From the NCBI GenBank assembly GCA_027382625.1, contig JAJKFJ010021679.1:62001-126000 (forward strand): DNA of 64,000 nucleotides, in the 5' to 3' direction. This document shows positions 12,801-23,071 of the stretch, in pieces. Position 1 is the first letter of the stretch; each line of letters opens with the position of its first letter. This stretch comes from Tetmemena sp. SeJ-2015. Its lineage: Eukaryota > Ciliophora > Spirotrichea > Sporadotrichida > Oxytrichidae. A program made the position numbers and the translations under genes. The notes beneath the pieces are model-generated. The model was not told where the DNA came from. It searched no databases and saw only the letters and a program-made list of their open reading frames with translations.

Positions 12801-14618
12801 GCAGACACATGAAAATAAAGGAAGCCTCCACTCTCTATCATGGAACCATTTTATATGTTGAGGAGGGCCAACAGAAGTAAAAACTTGAGGAGTATCTGTG
12901 GAATAAGGAATTTGTAAAAGACCAAGATAAACTTAAGTTGCTCTTCCATGATCCAGTAAATGACCCCGACGCTAATATCTTCGGCTTGTCTGTTGAAATG
13001 AGAAAGACTAATAAAATATTAAAAAATATTTCATCATTCCTTCATCTTCAATTCGAATTTACTCTGTTAGATTTAAAGCAAAGAGTGGGAGAATTATTGA
13101 ATATGAACCCAAGTGATTTCGTTCTTAAGAGGTATAGATAGCAAAGAGAATTCAAAAATATGAACTCCACTCTTCTAGAGTTGGGATTAACAACAGGAGC
13201 CTTAATAAAGGTTGAACTTGGTTCTCCTCATCAAGATGGGGTCTACTTACTCAACATATGCAAGGTAGCTCTTCTAGATGAAAGTCCACTTGATGATATA
13301 CTCTTTAGCAAAGAGAAGCTTTTCTAACTTACTATTCTTCAAATCGATTTAAATTTTAATTATTTGACCAGTACAATTTAGCAGATGCTGTTTTTAAATA
13401 ACTTGAGAAAGATATTTGCTTTATAATTAAACTTAAGATATTTTCAATATGGTTTGAGTAATGATATTAACTCCTTTCGTATAATTTCAGTATCTATGTT
13501 GGATATGAAATCCTTTTCGTTATCTCTCAGAAATGATTTCTAAATGCGTTATATTGAGCCTTAAATAACTGCTATGGAATTGAAGCTAAATTTAAATAGT
13601 TTTTCTTTTTAGAGCAGAGAGTTCTGGATACGTACAACTAAATGAATCCTGACAACTAGCTGACATTAGATAATTTCAGACTCCGCAATCCTAAGATTGA
13701 TGACTTCGGAGAGGTGATTCACGATGACTAGTCCATGGACACCTTCTATCTTTACGATGATAAGGAGATCTATCTGCAGGAGATAGTTCCACAGAAAAAC
13801 TTCTCTCTCATAAACCCTCAACTTCCAACTAATGTTTACCACATCATAGTCAGAGAATGGAATCCAGATTTAAAAATGAGGAAGAGAGAATTTCAATCTC
13901 ATTAATTTAGATACTTGGCAACTTAGCCCCATCTATGAGGTAATGATTGATAAGAATATGCATGCTTCTAAGTTCTCTAAATTCCTGAGTGAGACTGTAT
14001 TCCCTCACATCCCTGCTGATACTCTCTTCTGTAGCAAAATAAGCAGTCTCAGGCATTTCAGAAGGTCAGATTTGGCCTTAAAGAAATGGAATAGGCTGAT
14101 GCATCAAAATGTGTGGCTTGGTTAGAGCACACTTGAGATCAGTAGAGACGCAGTTTATGTTATCGTCAAGGATAACGCAATTAAGCTAGAGAGCAACTCA
14201 CAGAAGAAGAGATCACAAAATATAAAAATGTCTGCTTAAAAATATATTGTCTCTGTATAAATATGCTAGCTAAGCTTACCTAGATCATTTCGCTAAAAAG
14301 CACTCTAGAGAGGGAGGCATTGAAATGCAACATAGAGATGCCTTATATGCAGCTTCGTAGAGTGCTAAGCCTGACTACAGTAAGAATGCCAGGAAAGCTG
14401 AAGTAGGCATCAAAATTACAGTTGGAGGGCCTTAACCACTTCATAAAGTCAAACTGATTATAATTGGCAGCTTTAAATTATATATTGATGAGAATAAGCA
14501 AGCAAGACCAAAAGATGAAAACCAAGGTAGCTAAAATATAGGAAAGGAATTAAGAAATCAAGAGCAATAGTAGGAGGATGAAGATGCTTCTGGAGTCTAT
14601 TTGGAACCACTTTTCTGA
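9865..14618 (+). CDS. USP47-like ubiquitin carboxyl-terminal hydrolase, tandem copy 1
   Basis: Cysteine protease of family C19 that removes ubiquitin from proteins. The Cys box is [20 protein letters not shown]. Next come [40 protein letters not shown], the Cys pair [23 protein letters not shown], and the His box [24 protein letters not shown]. Order and spacing resemble animal USP47 more than USP7. The long C-terminal half (ubiquitin-like region, FHDPVND..., [15 protein letters not shown]) is shared with copy 2. At least ten pointer-flanked IESs interrupt it (listed separately). The first coding block and ATG are unresolved: 9865 is the nearest ATG but is out of phase with the downstream reading, implying another interruption. 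Stop TGA is at 14616-14618. Two further frame shifts (around 12300-12460 and 12650-12730) were not resolved. Confidence 0.9.
10067..10105. other. IES, 39 bp, pointer TTTAGT
   Basis: TTTAGT at 10061-10066 and 10100-10105. Excision joins KESTQFLV to [11 protein letters not shown] just before the catalytic Cys box of USP47-like copy 1. Confidence 0.75.
10383..10432. other. IES, 50 bp, pointer TGC
   Basis: TGC at 10380-10382 and 10430-10432. Excision joins HDTQEFC to RVLFDAIEQ, exactly the uninterrupted order in copy 2 and in USP47. The insert is not a multiple of three and has no GT-AG ends. Confidence 0.92.
10743..10773. other. IES, 31 bp, pointer TAAGT
   Basis: TAAGT at 10738-10742 and 10769-10773. 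Excision joins DADRGIK to [10 protein letters not shown], restoring frame into [11 protein letters not shown]. Confidence 0.88.
10879..10910. other. IES, 32 bp, pointer TTCT
   Basis: TTCT at 10875-10878 and 10907-10910. Excision gives [18 protein letters not shown], which aligns with TFPFVLNMNNYLNGYE in copy 2. Confidence 0.9.
11177..11187. other. Tiny IES, 11 bp, pointer TGCAA
   Basis: TGCAA at 11172-11176 is repeated at 11183-11187 with six bases between. Unexcised, the frame hits TGA TGA; excised, KTKKLQ runs into [17 protein letters not shown]. Confidence 0.7.
11981..12009. other. IES, 29 bp, pointer GATAT
   Basis: GATAT at 11976-11980 and 12005-12009. Excision joins [10 protein letters not shown] to [15 protein letters not shown] downstream of the catalytic His box. 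Confidence 0.88.
13010..13063. other. IES, 54 bp, pointer ACT
   Basis: ACT at 13007-13009 and 13061-13063. Excision gives [18 protein letters not shown], parallel to the continuous IQARKSNTLSDLKEII of copy 2. The length is a multiple of three, so it is silent to ORF calling. Confidence 0.75.
13316..13614. other. Probable IES, 299 bp, pointer AGAG
   Basis: AGAG at 13312-13315 and 13611-13614 in the same codon phase. Excision joins DDILFSKE to [16 protein letters not shown]. The block between is AT-rich with no conserved protein similarity to copy 2. The pointer is short, so the exact ends are uncertain. Confidence 0.55.
13870..13922. other. IES, 53 bp, pointer AGAT
   Basis: AGAT at 13866-13869 and 13919-13922. 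Excision gives [20 protein letters not shown], matching VREWNPETWLLGPIYDVRVD of copy 2 without a gap. Confidence 0.93.
14237..14267. other. IES, 31 bp, pointer TGCT
   Basis: TGCT at 14233-14236 and 14264-14267. Excision joins NIKMSA to [17 protein letters not shown] in frame, leading to the terminal KITVGGPQP motif shared with copy 2. Confidence 0.85.
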
Positions 14619-14790
14619 TTATAATTATTAAGTTTACGAAAGTCATATCAATATTAGCTCTCGATATCTAAACTTTAATTGTATGATTCCTGTTAAATTG
14701 TATTAAATTATATTCTATACTCCAATTTGAAATTCTCTAAATTTGAATTATAAAATTAAGTGTAAAATTACTCTTCAAGTAAATCTTAAA

Positions 14791-17700
14791 ATGTCTACCT
14801 CTACTCTTGAAAACCAACAATTACAGAATCAGATTGGAAACTCACAAATGCAGCCTATTTAATCAGAGTCAGCCAGAGCTTTCAACCCATCCGATGAAAT
14901 TGAGATAAGAACAGCGTTCACGAGTAAAAATACTCGCTTTTAAGATGTCTCAAGCTCTGAACTTGAAGATATGCACACTTACTTGCAGCAGTTGCATTCT
15001 GCCCTTGGAGAAGGCACCCCAAGGGACCAAAAATATCTTGGTCTTTGCAATCAGGGAGCAACTTGCTACATGAATAGTCTGCTCTAAGCACTTTATATGA
15101 CACCTGCTTTTAGAGCTTTCATCTACCAAGAGTTTAACTATGACTTAGATCTTCACGGAGATCGTGAGTATAGCATTCCATATCAGCTTTAGAGATTATT
15201 CGCTCATTTACAACTGTCCAGGAAGAGAGCTGTCGATACTAGATCCCTCACAAGAAGCTTTGGTTGGTAAGGTTCAGAAAGCTTTCAGCAGCATGATACT
15301 CAAGAGTTTTGCAGAGTCCTATTCGACGCCATCGAATAGAGTTTCGCCATCACTGGTTAAGAATCTATCTCATATGAGTTTGAATAGAAGGAAAAATACT
15401 TAATTAATGTGTGTTATTTTCATACCTAGACATATCGATTTCTGAGTAATCGACGCCTGAAATTTATATTATTCCTATAGCTCAGTCTATTCTTACATTT
15501 AAAAAGATACAACCGGAGTCTGGACTTCGCTTCTCAGTTGGTTGTTAATATGTACATTTTCTAAGGTTTCTAATTAAATTCATGCCCCTCAGCTAGTCAT
15601 TTGCACGTCCTCCATGTCATCATTATCTTCTAAGCTCTGTAATGGATTGCCGACAAGTTGCGCAAACCCTTGTATAAGTTATAGAAATCCAGATGTTAGA
15701 AACTCCACATCATTTATTGTAAGCTTCTAAATGTTCTATTCTCCGAATTTGAATCTTAATTTGTAGAGTCCTTGATCCTTTTTCTTTTTGCCCTTTTCAA
15801 AGAGCACCTCAAATTCAACCATACTTTAACCGTCTGATAAGGGAAGTTAGAACTCTATCCTGTGAGTGTTCTTTTTAAATTTGCACCTCATGTTATTCTT
15901 CAAAGCATACTCCTCTAGTTCACTTAGTTTTTATTTAAAAAAGAGATGTCATAAATAAAGAAGATATTAAATCATAAGTTGATATATAAGTAATTATATT
16001 TTCTCTTAAATTACATTATAATTTGAATCTTAGTATGGTTTTTGGATCATTTTATACATAACCATTAGGGTTGAGAGGGTCATAAGTCTGCTACATGGGT
16101 GGATTATGAATTGCTTAATTCTATTAGAGCTGGCTCATTTGTCCTTGTTTCATTCACATGCATCAAATTAAAATGTATTCCTTCAACTATATATTTAAAT
16201 GATTGCTTGATCAGCTGCTAGCTTATTTTAGCTTTACATTTCTGCAACCTACTACTAATTTACTTAACTCTACCTAGCTGCATTTAATTGCAGCTTTTAC
16301 TCTTCAATTTACTGCTCCTTGAGTTTGATCTACATCCATAGCTCATGCATTTCTTTTTTAGCTGCTTCTTCGTTTACTTAGAATCCCTTAACCCATTTAT
16401 TCTGGCTAATCTCATTCAGAGACAATCGAAAAGAAGGCACAGAAGAAGTCAAATTGTTGAAAAGACTTTTCACTTCTTCTCGAATTGCTATCCCTAGTTA
16501 ATATTTAAATAGTAATTTGCACACTATAATAAATTAAGTTAGAGAGAGTACTGAGTCTCCCAGACATTCCAGAAGTATTGGTATTACTGAAGATGAAGAA
16601 TCTTATAGTGTTTATCTTCCAAAGGATCTGCCTTCCAAAAGGGAGGTCTTCCCATTATTAAGGAGAAGAGAATTACTCCCATCGCAAATACGTCTGTTTA
16701 TTCTCCATTGTAACCTTAATTCTCGCAAACTTATAAAGTTTAGACAATATTTTAAAGTAAAACAAACTTATAGATTGAGAATTTCAGGAGCCATATAACC
16801 CAGAGTACCTTTACAAGTATAATGCAGGTAATTTCCGTTTATGCCCTGAGAATGAGTCGCAAAGCCAAAGTCAGCCAGCTTCATGTCGTAATTTGAGTCT
16901 AATTAGTAAAATTAAATTGAAAGAGTCTATAAGCAGATTCTCAGGTTTAAGATCTCTATGACAGATTTTATTGTCTCTCAGATAAATCATAGACTCAAGA
17001 AGTTGTCTGAAATAAAAGCAAGAAGCATTTTCAGAGAGAGGGGCTTAGCAAATGTAGTCGAATAAATTGCCTCTCTCAGCATATTCCATGACCAGATAAG
17101 AATAGTTGCCTATATTAGATGCCGAATGATTCCCGTTAATAGATTGTCCTTGCGAGCTTTTTCCTAAACTTTCCTATTATGGTTTGGAGGCTATTTTCTT
17201 CTCTTCTTAGTTCATAGGTTTCTAAAGCTTGTGGATTACCTTACTGTATTTATGCAGTCTTAGTTTCCCTCCTGCGTTGAAGTCGAATTCATTGCTTGGG
17301 GACTAAAAGGATCAGACATGAGAATTTAATCCGCAAACTCAATAACCTTGACGATATACTTATGGCTGAGTCTGGCCAGAAAAGCCACCTCATTATTGAA
17401 GTGCCGTTTCATACCATGCAGCTTGAGTGAGTCAGGTGACATTTTTGAAAGCTTGCCTCCTGAAATTGACTGGTTCCCTCCTTTCTAATCTTATTAATGA
17501 TCTCCTCCATTTAGTTGTTATAAAAAGGGATTAGTGCTTTGTGCTTAAGAGATTTAATTGTCTTGTAAAGTGCTTTACACATTGAGGGTATTTGCCATTT
17601 TATCACCCTACTTTTTATCTTTGGACACTTTATTGCTTATCAATCATCTTATTTAACATAGTTTACACTTTTAAAATATGAATACTAGTCTTAGATGATA

Positions 17701-20700
17701 ACTTTCTTTATTTAGACGAGTTTGGGTCCTCATCTCTAAAATGGAATATCTTAATAGCAACTAGCTCTCCTTCTTGTTTCTGAAGTCTCTTTGCCAATAT
17801 AACTTTTCCATATGAGCCCTCAGCCAGAATCTTGATTGGTGCATACTTAGTTTAAAAATCTACCATTGTGTAAAATTATAGCAATTATCAACCTAATTTA
17901 TGAAAGGACGGTAATGGTAACTCAAATCGTAGAATTTAATTCCTATTGAATGAATTTGATGTCGTGTTAGACGCTACCTTATTTGCTTTAAATTTCTTTA
18001 TTTTTGTAGAATCACCTCTCCTTATAGAAAAATGACAACATTTATAATTATGTGAATGCACTCGCATTCGTGATCTTTACCAAGGGACGTCAGTAGGTTA
18101 TGTGAAATGCGAAGAATGTGGTTTCGAATCTCTTAATCATGACAAGTACATGGATTTGTGTTTACCCATCAGAAATGAAGAGTAAACACAGGCACTTAAG
18201 TCTAACTTGCAGTCATAGAATCCTATGCAGAGACATAACTCTTCACTAGAAATGGCACTTGAAAACTATCTCAGACCTGAGAGACTAGACGGAGATAAAA
18301 ATATATGCATGCTCTCTATTTAAATTAAACGCGGAGATAATCAGTATCAGTGCTCAGGCTGCAACAAGAAGGCAAATGCAATAAAGGGAATCAGATTAGT
18401 ATCTTCGCCTGAGATTCTGACGGTGCAGTTGAACAGATTCACCTTGGATTGGTCAACTTTTCAGATGGTGAAGGTCCATGATAGAGTGACTTTCCCTTTC
18501 GTACTTAACATGAATAACTATTTGAATGGCTACGAGAACATACCTAATAAACTCACTTCAGAGTAAATACTAGAACAGGAATCTTAATTTGCCTAAGAGT
18601 AAGAGAGAAAGCTGCAGGAGCAAGTTATTATGCAAAAACCAGTTGCCTTTGATATTCAGATGAAAGACGAGAGCAACTCAAATGCACTCAAACACAAAAC
18701 CAAGAATTATAGATTTAATAAAAGACTTTAATAACAATAGAAATCCTTAGTTTTGAAGGATGTTTTACTTCTTTTGTCATAATAGCAATAAAGCTATAAG
18801 AAAAGCTCTTATTTCAATCTACGAATTAGTGGAACTTTGTTCTAATAGATTTCTTTTCCTTAATAGAATTAAATATTTTTAGCTATAATTATTTGAGGGT
18901 ATACTCTAGAGCAGCGGAATAACTCAAGCTTCCTCAAACTTGACAGATTCTGATGTTGTGATGAATGATATCTCTCTTTAAGGTTCATCTTTATTTTTAA
19001 AATAAGAGTTCCCTTCAATCAAGTTCTGAGAGAGTTGGCTCTGCCGGTTCAAGTGATGGCAGTGGCAGGAGTCAAAGCAAGCGCGACTCCGCATCTAATG
19101 TAGATTCCTCTGGAGTGCAAAGATAGATTTCAGATTACATTCCTTCAAGTTTTCCCAACCTAGCCTCCTAAACCAGTTAAGTTATTCATGATGAAGTACA
19201 AGATTATAGTGTTCTAAAAATGGAAAGACATGAAAACGAATAGTAAATGCTTGTCAAGTTTAGGCAAGATGGAGAATAAGTTTACGAGCTATTCGCTGTC
19301 TTGGTCCATGCGGGTACTCAAGGCTCAGGCCATTACTATGCCTACATTAAGGAAAGTTTGAGAAACTCTGAGGGTGTCTACGATTGGGTGCTTTTCAATG
19401 ATTAAGAAGTTAGAATAGTTACTGAGGAAGATATTGAGAAGGTGTATGGGCAAAGACACGGTGATCCTACTGCTTATCTGCTAATTAAACTTTATTTAAT
19501 TTCTTTTCTATGTTTTAATGTACAGGAGATTCAATCCCTTACTCAGTAGGAATAGATACAAGTTTAGTTGAGCAACCAAATCATCCCTTAAGTCTTCCAG
19601 CAAGAAATTCAATTACAGACTCAAAACCTTATCAAAGAAAATGAGGAAATATTCAATTAGATGATAAGCTTAAAACTCAAAGTATACGCATCAAACTAAG
19701 AAGCAGATTTAGGAATTGAAAATCCCTAAGAGGAAAATTCAGAAGCCAAAAAAGGGTTCAAGGAGTTTGATTTCAAAAAGACACAGACACTTCTAAATTA
19801 TTAAGATATTTTTCATCACACTTGATGAGATAACGAGAATCATGCTTCCACATTTCGGTTTAGATCCTGAATAAATTGATTACAGATCGAATCTGAGGTT
19901 CAGAGTTTACGACGAGAAGAAGAATTTGAAGTTATCAGTGTTCTTTATCAATTATAATTTGAGTGTTCGACCAGTATGATGAGACGTTACTTAAACTAAG
20001 GATAACTAGTGCAACAGTCCTATTGTTAGAGACTAAAGGATAAGGATGAATAATTCGAAGAATACAACTAAGACTGGCTGTACTTAAAAGTGCTGAACTA
20101 TTAAGATGGATTAGACTATGATAAACTTTAACCCGAAGTAGTAAACAAATATTCTTAGATTGTCAGAGTTGACTCGAGATTTTAGTTCTATTTTAAATGA
20201 GATTAGAAACCATTTATGACTTGGAGTAAAAGGTGGCGGAAATGCTTAACTTGCCTCAGAGCAAGGTTGTTATGCTTTTAAAGATATAGTTTGGAAGTTC
20301 TAAAACAGCTTCAGTTAAAACTGAAGTGCTTAATTTGAACTGGAGAAGGAGCAAGCCTATTATGGATGGCCCTAGAATAGAAAATTCTTAAGTATTTTAT
20401 CTGATCTAAATTACACTGTGATATATGTTGAAGAAGGAGACACAAGGATAAATGTGAACGCTTTAAATGGCATCAAGAGTTTAACAAGGAATTTGGAAAG
20501 TTAAATCTGCTGATTAATGATCCAAGGTCTCTTGATTAACCGCAAATTCAATATAGTATCGAAATTCAAGCCAGAAAGAGCAACACTCTAAGCGATCTTA
20601 AAGAAATAATTGCAAATTAGTTAGGAATTAGGGCTACTGAAATAATCATTCTTTACATTTTTATCATTCGAAGGCCTGTTATAGTCTGAGTTAAATTTAA

Positions 20701-22349
20701 ATTGATGTCTACTTGAAATAATAAATAGTGAAGTAGTAGCAAGGACATTGCTATAATTTCAGAGACCCTAGAACTGCAGCTCATTCGAAATTCAATCTAT
20801 TGTTTAAATAAATTTCTTTTTTTTAATTGCATTTGCTCCTTCAGTTTGAGTATATTGCAGACTTTTTCTATCTATAGTAATGCTTATCATCATTTTAATT
20901 TATGTATAAATTTTAATAAGTTGAGCCCTCCCATTAAAAATTCTTAAAGTAAAAGTTCTTATAATGATATTCTATCATGCCTTTAATTAAAAAAATAAGT
21001 TTGAGATACATTTAATGACTCTTATTTGGCAGATATTTTTATTTTACAATAAATTCCTTGCCCAATAAATTTTCATAAATAACAACGTAGAGTTGAAAAA
21101 TTTGCAATGGAAATTGTAAGACTATAATCTTGCAGATCAAGATAAGCTAAAGATTGAAACGGGAAAACCTTAAACCGAGGGTACTACTTCGGTTGACATA
21201 TTCGAAATCACATTCGCTCAAGATGAGGGAAATGATGAGCAGAATATTTTTACCAGACAACATCTATTCAATCTAAAGGTTGATCCTAATCTTCCTTCTC
21301 TGGAACTCAAGAAAAAGATCTTAGAAGAATATAGCACTCTTGCTAGAGATGGAGATCCACTTTCTCTAGTCAATTTTAAGTTGCGAGTAGGTAAAGAAGA
21401 TGAAATAAATGAAGTGATGAGAGATAGTGAAGTCATTGACAACTATGATCTCTACGAGGGCAAATAAATCTATCTTTAGAGAATAAACCCTGAGAATCAC
21501 TTTGACTTTGTGAATTTCAAAGATCCTCATAACTGCTATCATATTCTCGTCAGAGAGTGGAATCCTGAGACTTGGCTTCTCGGTCCCATATATGATGTTA
21601 GAGTGGATAAGCAAGCCTATTCCAACAAGTTTGCAATATTTCTCGCAGATAAAGTTTTTCCCCATATCCCAGCTGAGAATATTCAAGGATGCAAGCTTAA
21701 TTTCATGAAGGGATTTAAGAGAAGTGAATTAGTTCTCAAGAGATGGAGTGTGCTAAAAACTCAAGCCACTAAAATTGCTCAAAGTGCAATCAAGATAAAC
21801 AAAGATTCTGACTACATCATAATCAAGGACTCAAGGATGAATGTGAGAGAGGATCTTAATGAGGAAGAAATGAAGAAATGGTCTTCTCCAAGCTTCGTCA
21901 CATACCTAAGCAAGAGAGTTGTGAAGCCTAAACCTGTTATGAAAACTACAATCACAAAGCCAATAGGTGGTGCAGCTAAGAGCTCAAATTCAGGTGATAT
22001 TAAAATTGATTTGAAAAGGAAAATGTTAGAGGCGAGGAAAAATAAGGCACCTGAAAAAGGTATCAAGATTCAAGTAGGAGGCCCTCAAATCTCCTAACCG
22101 TTAAACCACTCGGCTGAAAACTAGTTGCAAGTAGATCAGTAAATGTCTAATGATGAAATTTTGTTAGCTAATTTTTAATATTGGCAAAGAGCATGCAAGA
22201 CTAAGAAATGGAAGATAACAGTTGTCAAGTTGGATCGGTGTGCTCATGTAATTCTGATAGGCAATCTTCTTAAAAATGTGCAATAGAGAGGCCCAATAAC
22301 ATTAAGGATTAATTATTTAAGAATTCATTCACCAAATGCCTTTTATTGA
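14791..22349 (+). CDS. USP47-like ubiquitin carboxyl-terminal hydrolase, tandem copy 2, split by a gene-bearing IES
   Basis: Paralog of the preceding gene and expected to do the same job. The start is clear (ATG 14791, MSTSTLENQQLQN). The Cys box is [20 protein letters not shown] (GATC as in USP7/USP47), then [71 protein letters not shown], and a His box GSGHYYAYIKESL with VLFND. The first block ends at the pointer GAAT (15361-15364) and resumes at 18054-18057, 2.7 kb away; the join GQE-CTRIRDLYQG has exactly the length seen in copy 1. Other IESs are at 18299-18340 and 18987-19026. More frame breaks near 19480-19560, 19800-20030 and 20640-21090 remain unresolved. The C-terminal part from 21090 (VREWNPETW, GIKIQVGGPQIS) is well read. 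The listed stop at 22347-22349 is the first in-frame TGA. Confidence 0.9.
15589..17866 (-). CDS. Ser/Thr protein kinase nested inside an IES of USP47-like copy 2
   Basis: Phosphorylates proteins on Ser/Thr. Start ATG is at 17866-17864 (MVDFQTKYAPIKILAEGSYG). The glycine loop is AEGSYGKVILA and the ATP-anchoring Lys lies in LVAIKIF. A Gln/Ser-rich insert follows, then the alpha-C region HFNNEVAFLARLSHKYIVKV, hinge YLVMEYAERGNLFDYI, catalytic loop ICHRDLKPENLLID, DFG in KLADFGFATH, activation-segment GTLGYMAPE, and TDVFAMGVILFSLIMGRPPF. All canonical catalytic residues are present. A Gln-rich coiled coil (KLKEQQIEEQKLQLNAA) and a conserved-looking C-terminal domain (FEVLFEKGKKKKDQGLYKLR) precede TGA at 15591-15589. 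The kinase has its own IESs (one at 16895-16922 is clear; others near 17600-17700, 17300 and 16740-16790 were not fixed). It most resembles CAMK-group kinases, but the subfamily is not assignable by eye. Confidence 0.9.
16895..16922. other. IES, 28 bp, 6-bp pointer AGACTC (minus strand), within the nested kinase
   Basis: GAGTCT (plus) at 16895-16900 and 16923-16928. On the minus strand excision joins HRDLKPENLLIDS to NYDMKLADFGFATH, the expected spacing between catalytic loop and DFG. So the nested gene is itself interrupted, giving an IES within a gene within an IES. Confidence 0.93.
18299..18340. other. IES, 42 bp, 8-bp pointer GGAGATAA
   Basis: GGAGATAA at 18291-18298 and 18333-18340. Excision gives LDGDNQYQCSGCNKK, matching [15 protein letters not shown] in copy 1. 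The length is a multiple of three with no in-frame TGA. Confidence 0.92.
18987..19026. other. IES, 40 bp, pointer GTTC
   Basis: GTTC at 18983-18986 and 19023-19026 (a third copy at 19008 does not restore frame). Excision joins NDISLQG to SERVGSAGSSDGSGRSQS. Confidence 0.65.
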
Positions 22350-22396
22350 TTTCCTAAATTATACCCTACTTTATAATTAATAATTCTAAATTCATT

Positions 22397-22894
22397 ATGA
22401 CTGTGACTAAATTAGTGGCTCTCTCTTTGGTAGTTTGCTCTTGTCTTTTGTTCGTGCAAGCTGAGGCTAGATCGATCGACTTGTCCTCTTTCCATGAAAA
22501 GAGATATTCCTATCCTATAGAATTGGAAGTTGGAGAGACTCTTGAGGTGAAGCTAAGAGAAAATCCTTCTACAGGGTACAAATGGGTTGTAATGGATGAG
22601 GTTCTGGCAAAAACTAATCTTCAAAATGTAATCGTACAGAGTGAGACTAAGTTCAAGCAAGATGAAAGTAGAAGAGGAGCAGTTGGAGTTGGAGGAATCA
22701 GAACATTAGAGTTTACAGCACTTGCCCCAGGCTCTGGAGACCTCTACATCTTATAAAGTTTAATGAGCTATTAAGCTTTATAATAAACTATAAATGGAAG
22801 ACCTTTCGAGTTGAAAACTATAATCGATGAGGTAGAAAATTTGGATGAACTTATTTGCAAGATTATTGCAATCGAAGTTACTTCGGCATAGTGA
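22397..22894 (+). CDS. Secreted chagasin-like cysteine protease inhibitor (family I42)
   Basis: Chagasin-family proteins block papain-type cysteine proteases with three loops. The protein begins with a signal peptide (MTVTKLVALSLVVCSCLLFV, small residues QAEA before the cut). The hallmark BC loop is NPSTGYKWVV, the DE-loop region is GVGGIRTLEFTALAPGSGDLYIL, and the FG-loop RPFE matches the family RPWE. Excising a 27-bp IES (22757-22783) brings RPFE to the usual distance after the preceding strand, giving 156 aa. TGA is at 22892-22894. The start is the only ATG before the signal peptide. The tail (KTIIDEVENLDELICKIIA) is longer than in trypanosome chagasin. In ciliates such a protein may restrain lysosomal or phagosomal cathepsins; that is inference. 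Confidence 0.85.
22757..22783. other. IES, 27 bp, pointer TTATAA
   Basis: TTATAA at 22751-22756 and 22778-22783. The length is a multiple of three. Removal shortens the loop between GDLYIL and RPFE to the spacing normal for I42 inhibitors. Confidence 0.65.
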
Positions 22895-23071
22895 CGCCTA
22901 TTTTGAGGGCATTTCAGATTTAATTTTTTTTCAAAATTCGCAAAGATAAACTTATCTATTAAAATTAAGACACAAGAGAAAATTATAAAATTCCAGAGTA
23001 TTAGTAGTAGCTGATTCTATCTGACTGTTCAAAATACATATGATTATAATTTGATAAAAAATTAGTCTAAA

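Larger units (their letters stand above)
15365..18057. other. Gene-bearing IES, 2,693 bp, pointer GAAT
   Basis: GAAT at 15361-15364 and 18054-18057 flank the block in the same codon phase. Joining the flanks gives [22 protein letters not shown], co-linear with [22 protein letters not shown] of copy 1 without gap or frameshift. The block carries a complete minus-strand protein kinase with about 220 and 190 bp of flanking sequence. A second GAAT at 15377-15380 would also keep frame but would add residues absent from copy 1. Confidence 0.85.

Noticed and set aside
15377..15380. Second GAAT as the upstream pointer of the gene-bearing IES.
   Set aside because: It keeps frame but would insert extra residues not present in copy 1; the GAAT at 15361 gives an exact length match.
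21812..22066. Minus-strand ORF opposite the C-terminus of USP47-like copy 2.
   Set aside because: It is a shadow; the plus strand carries the conserved protein shared with copy 1.
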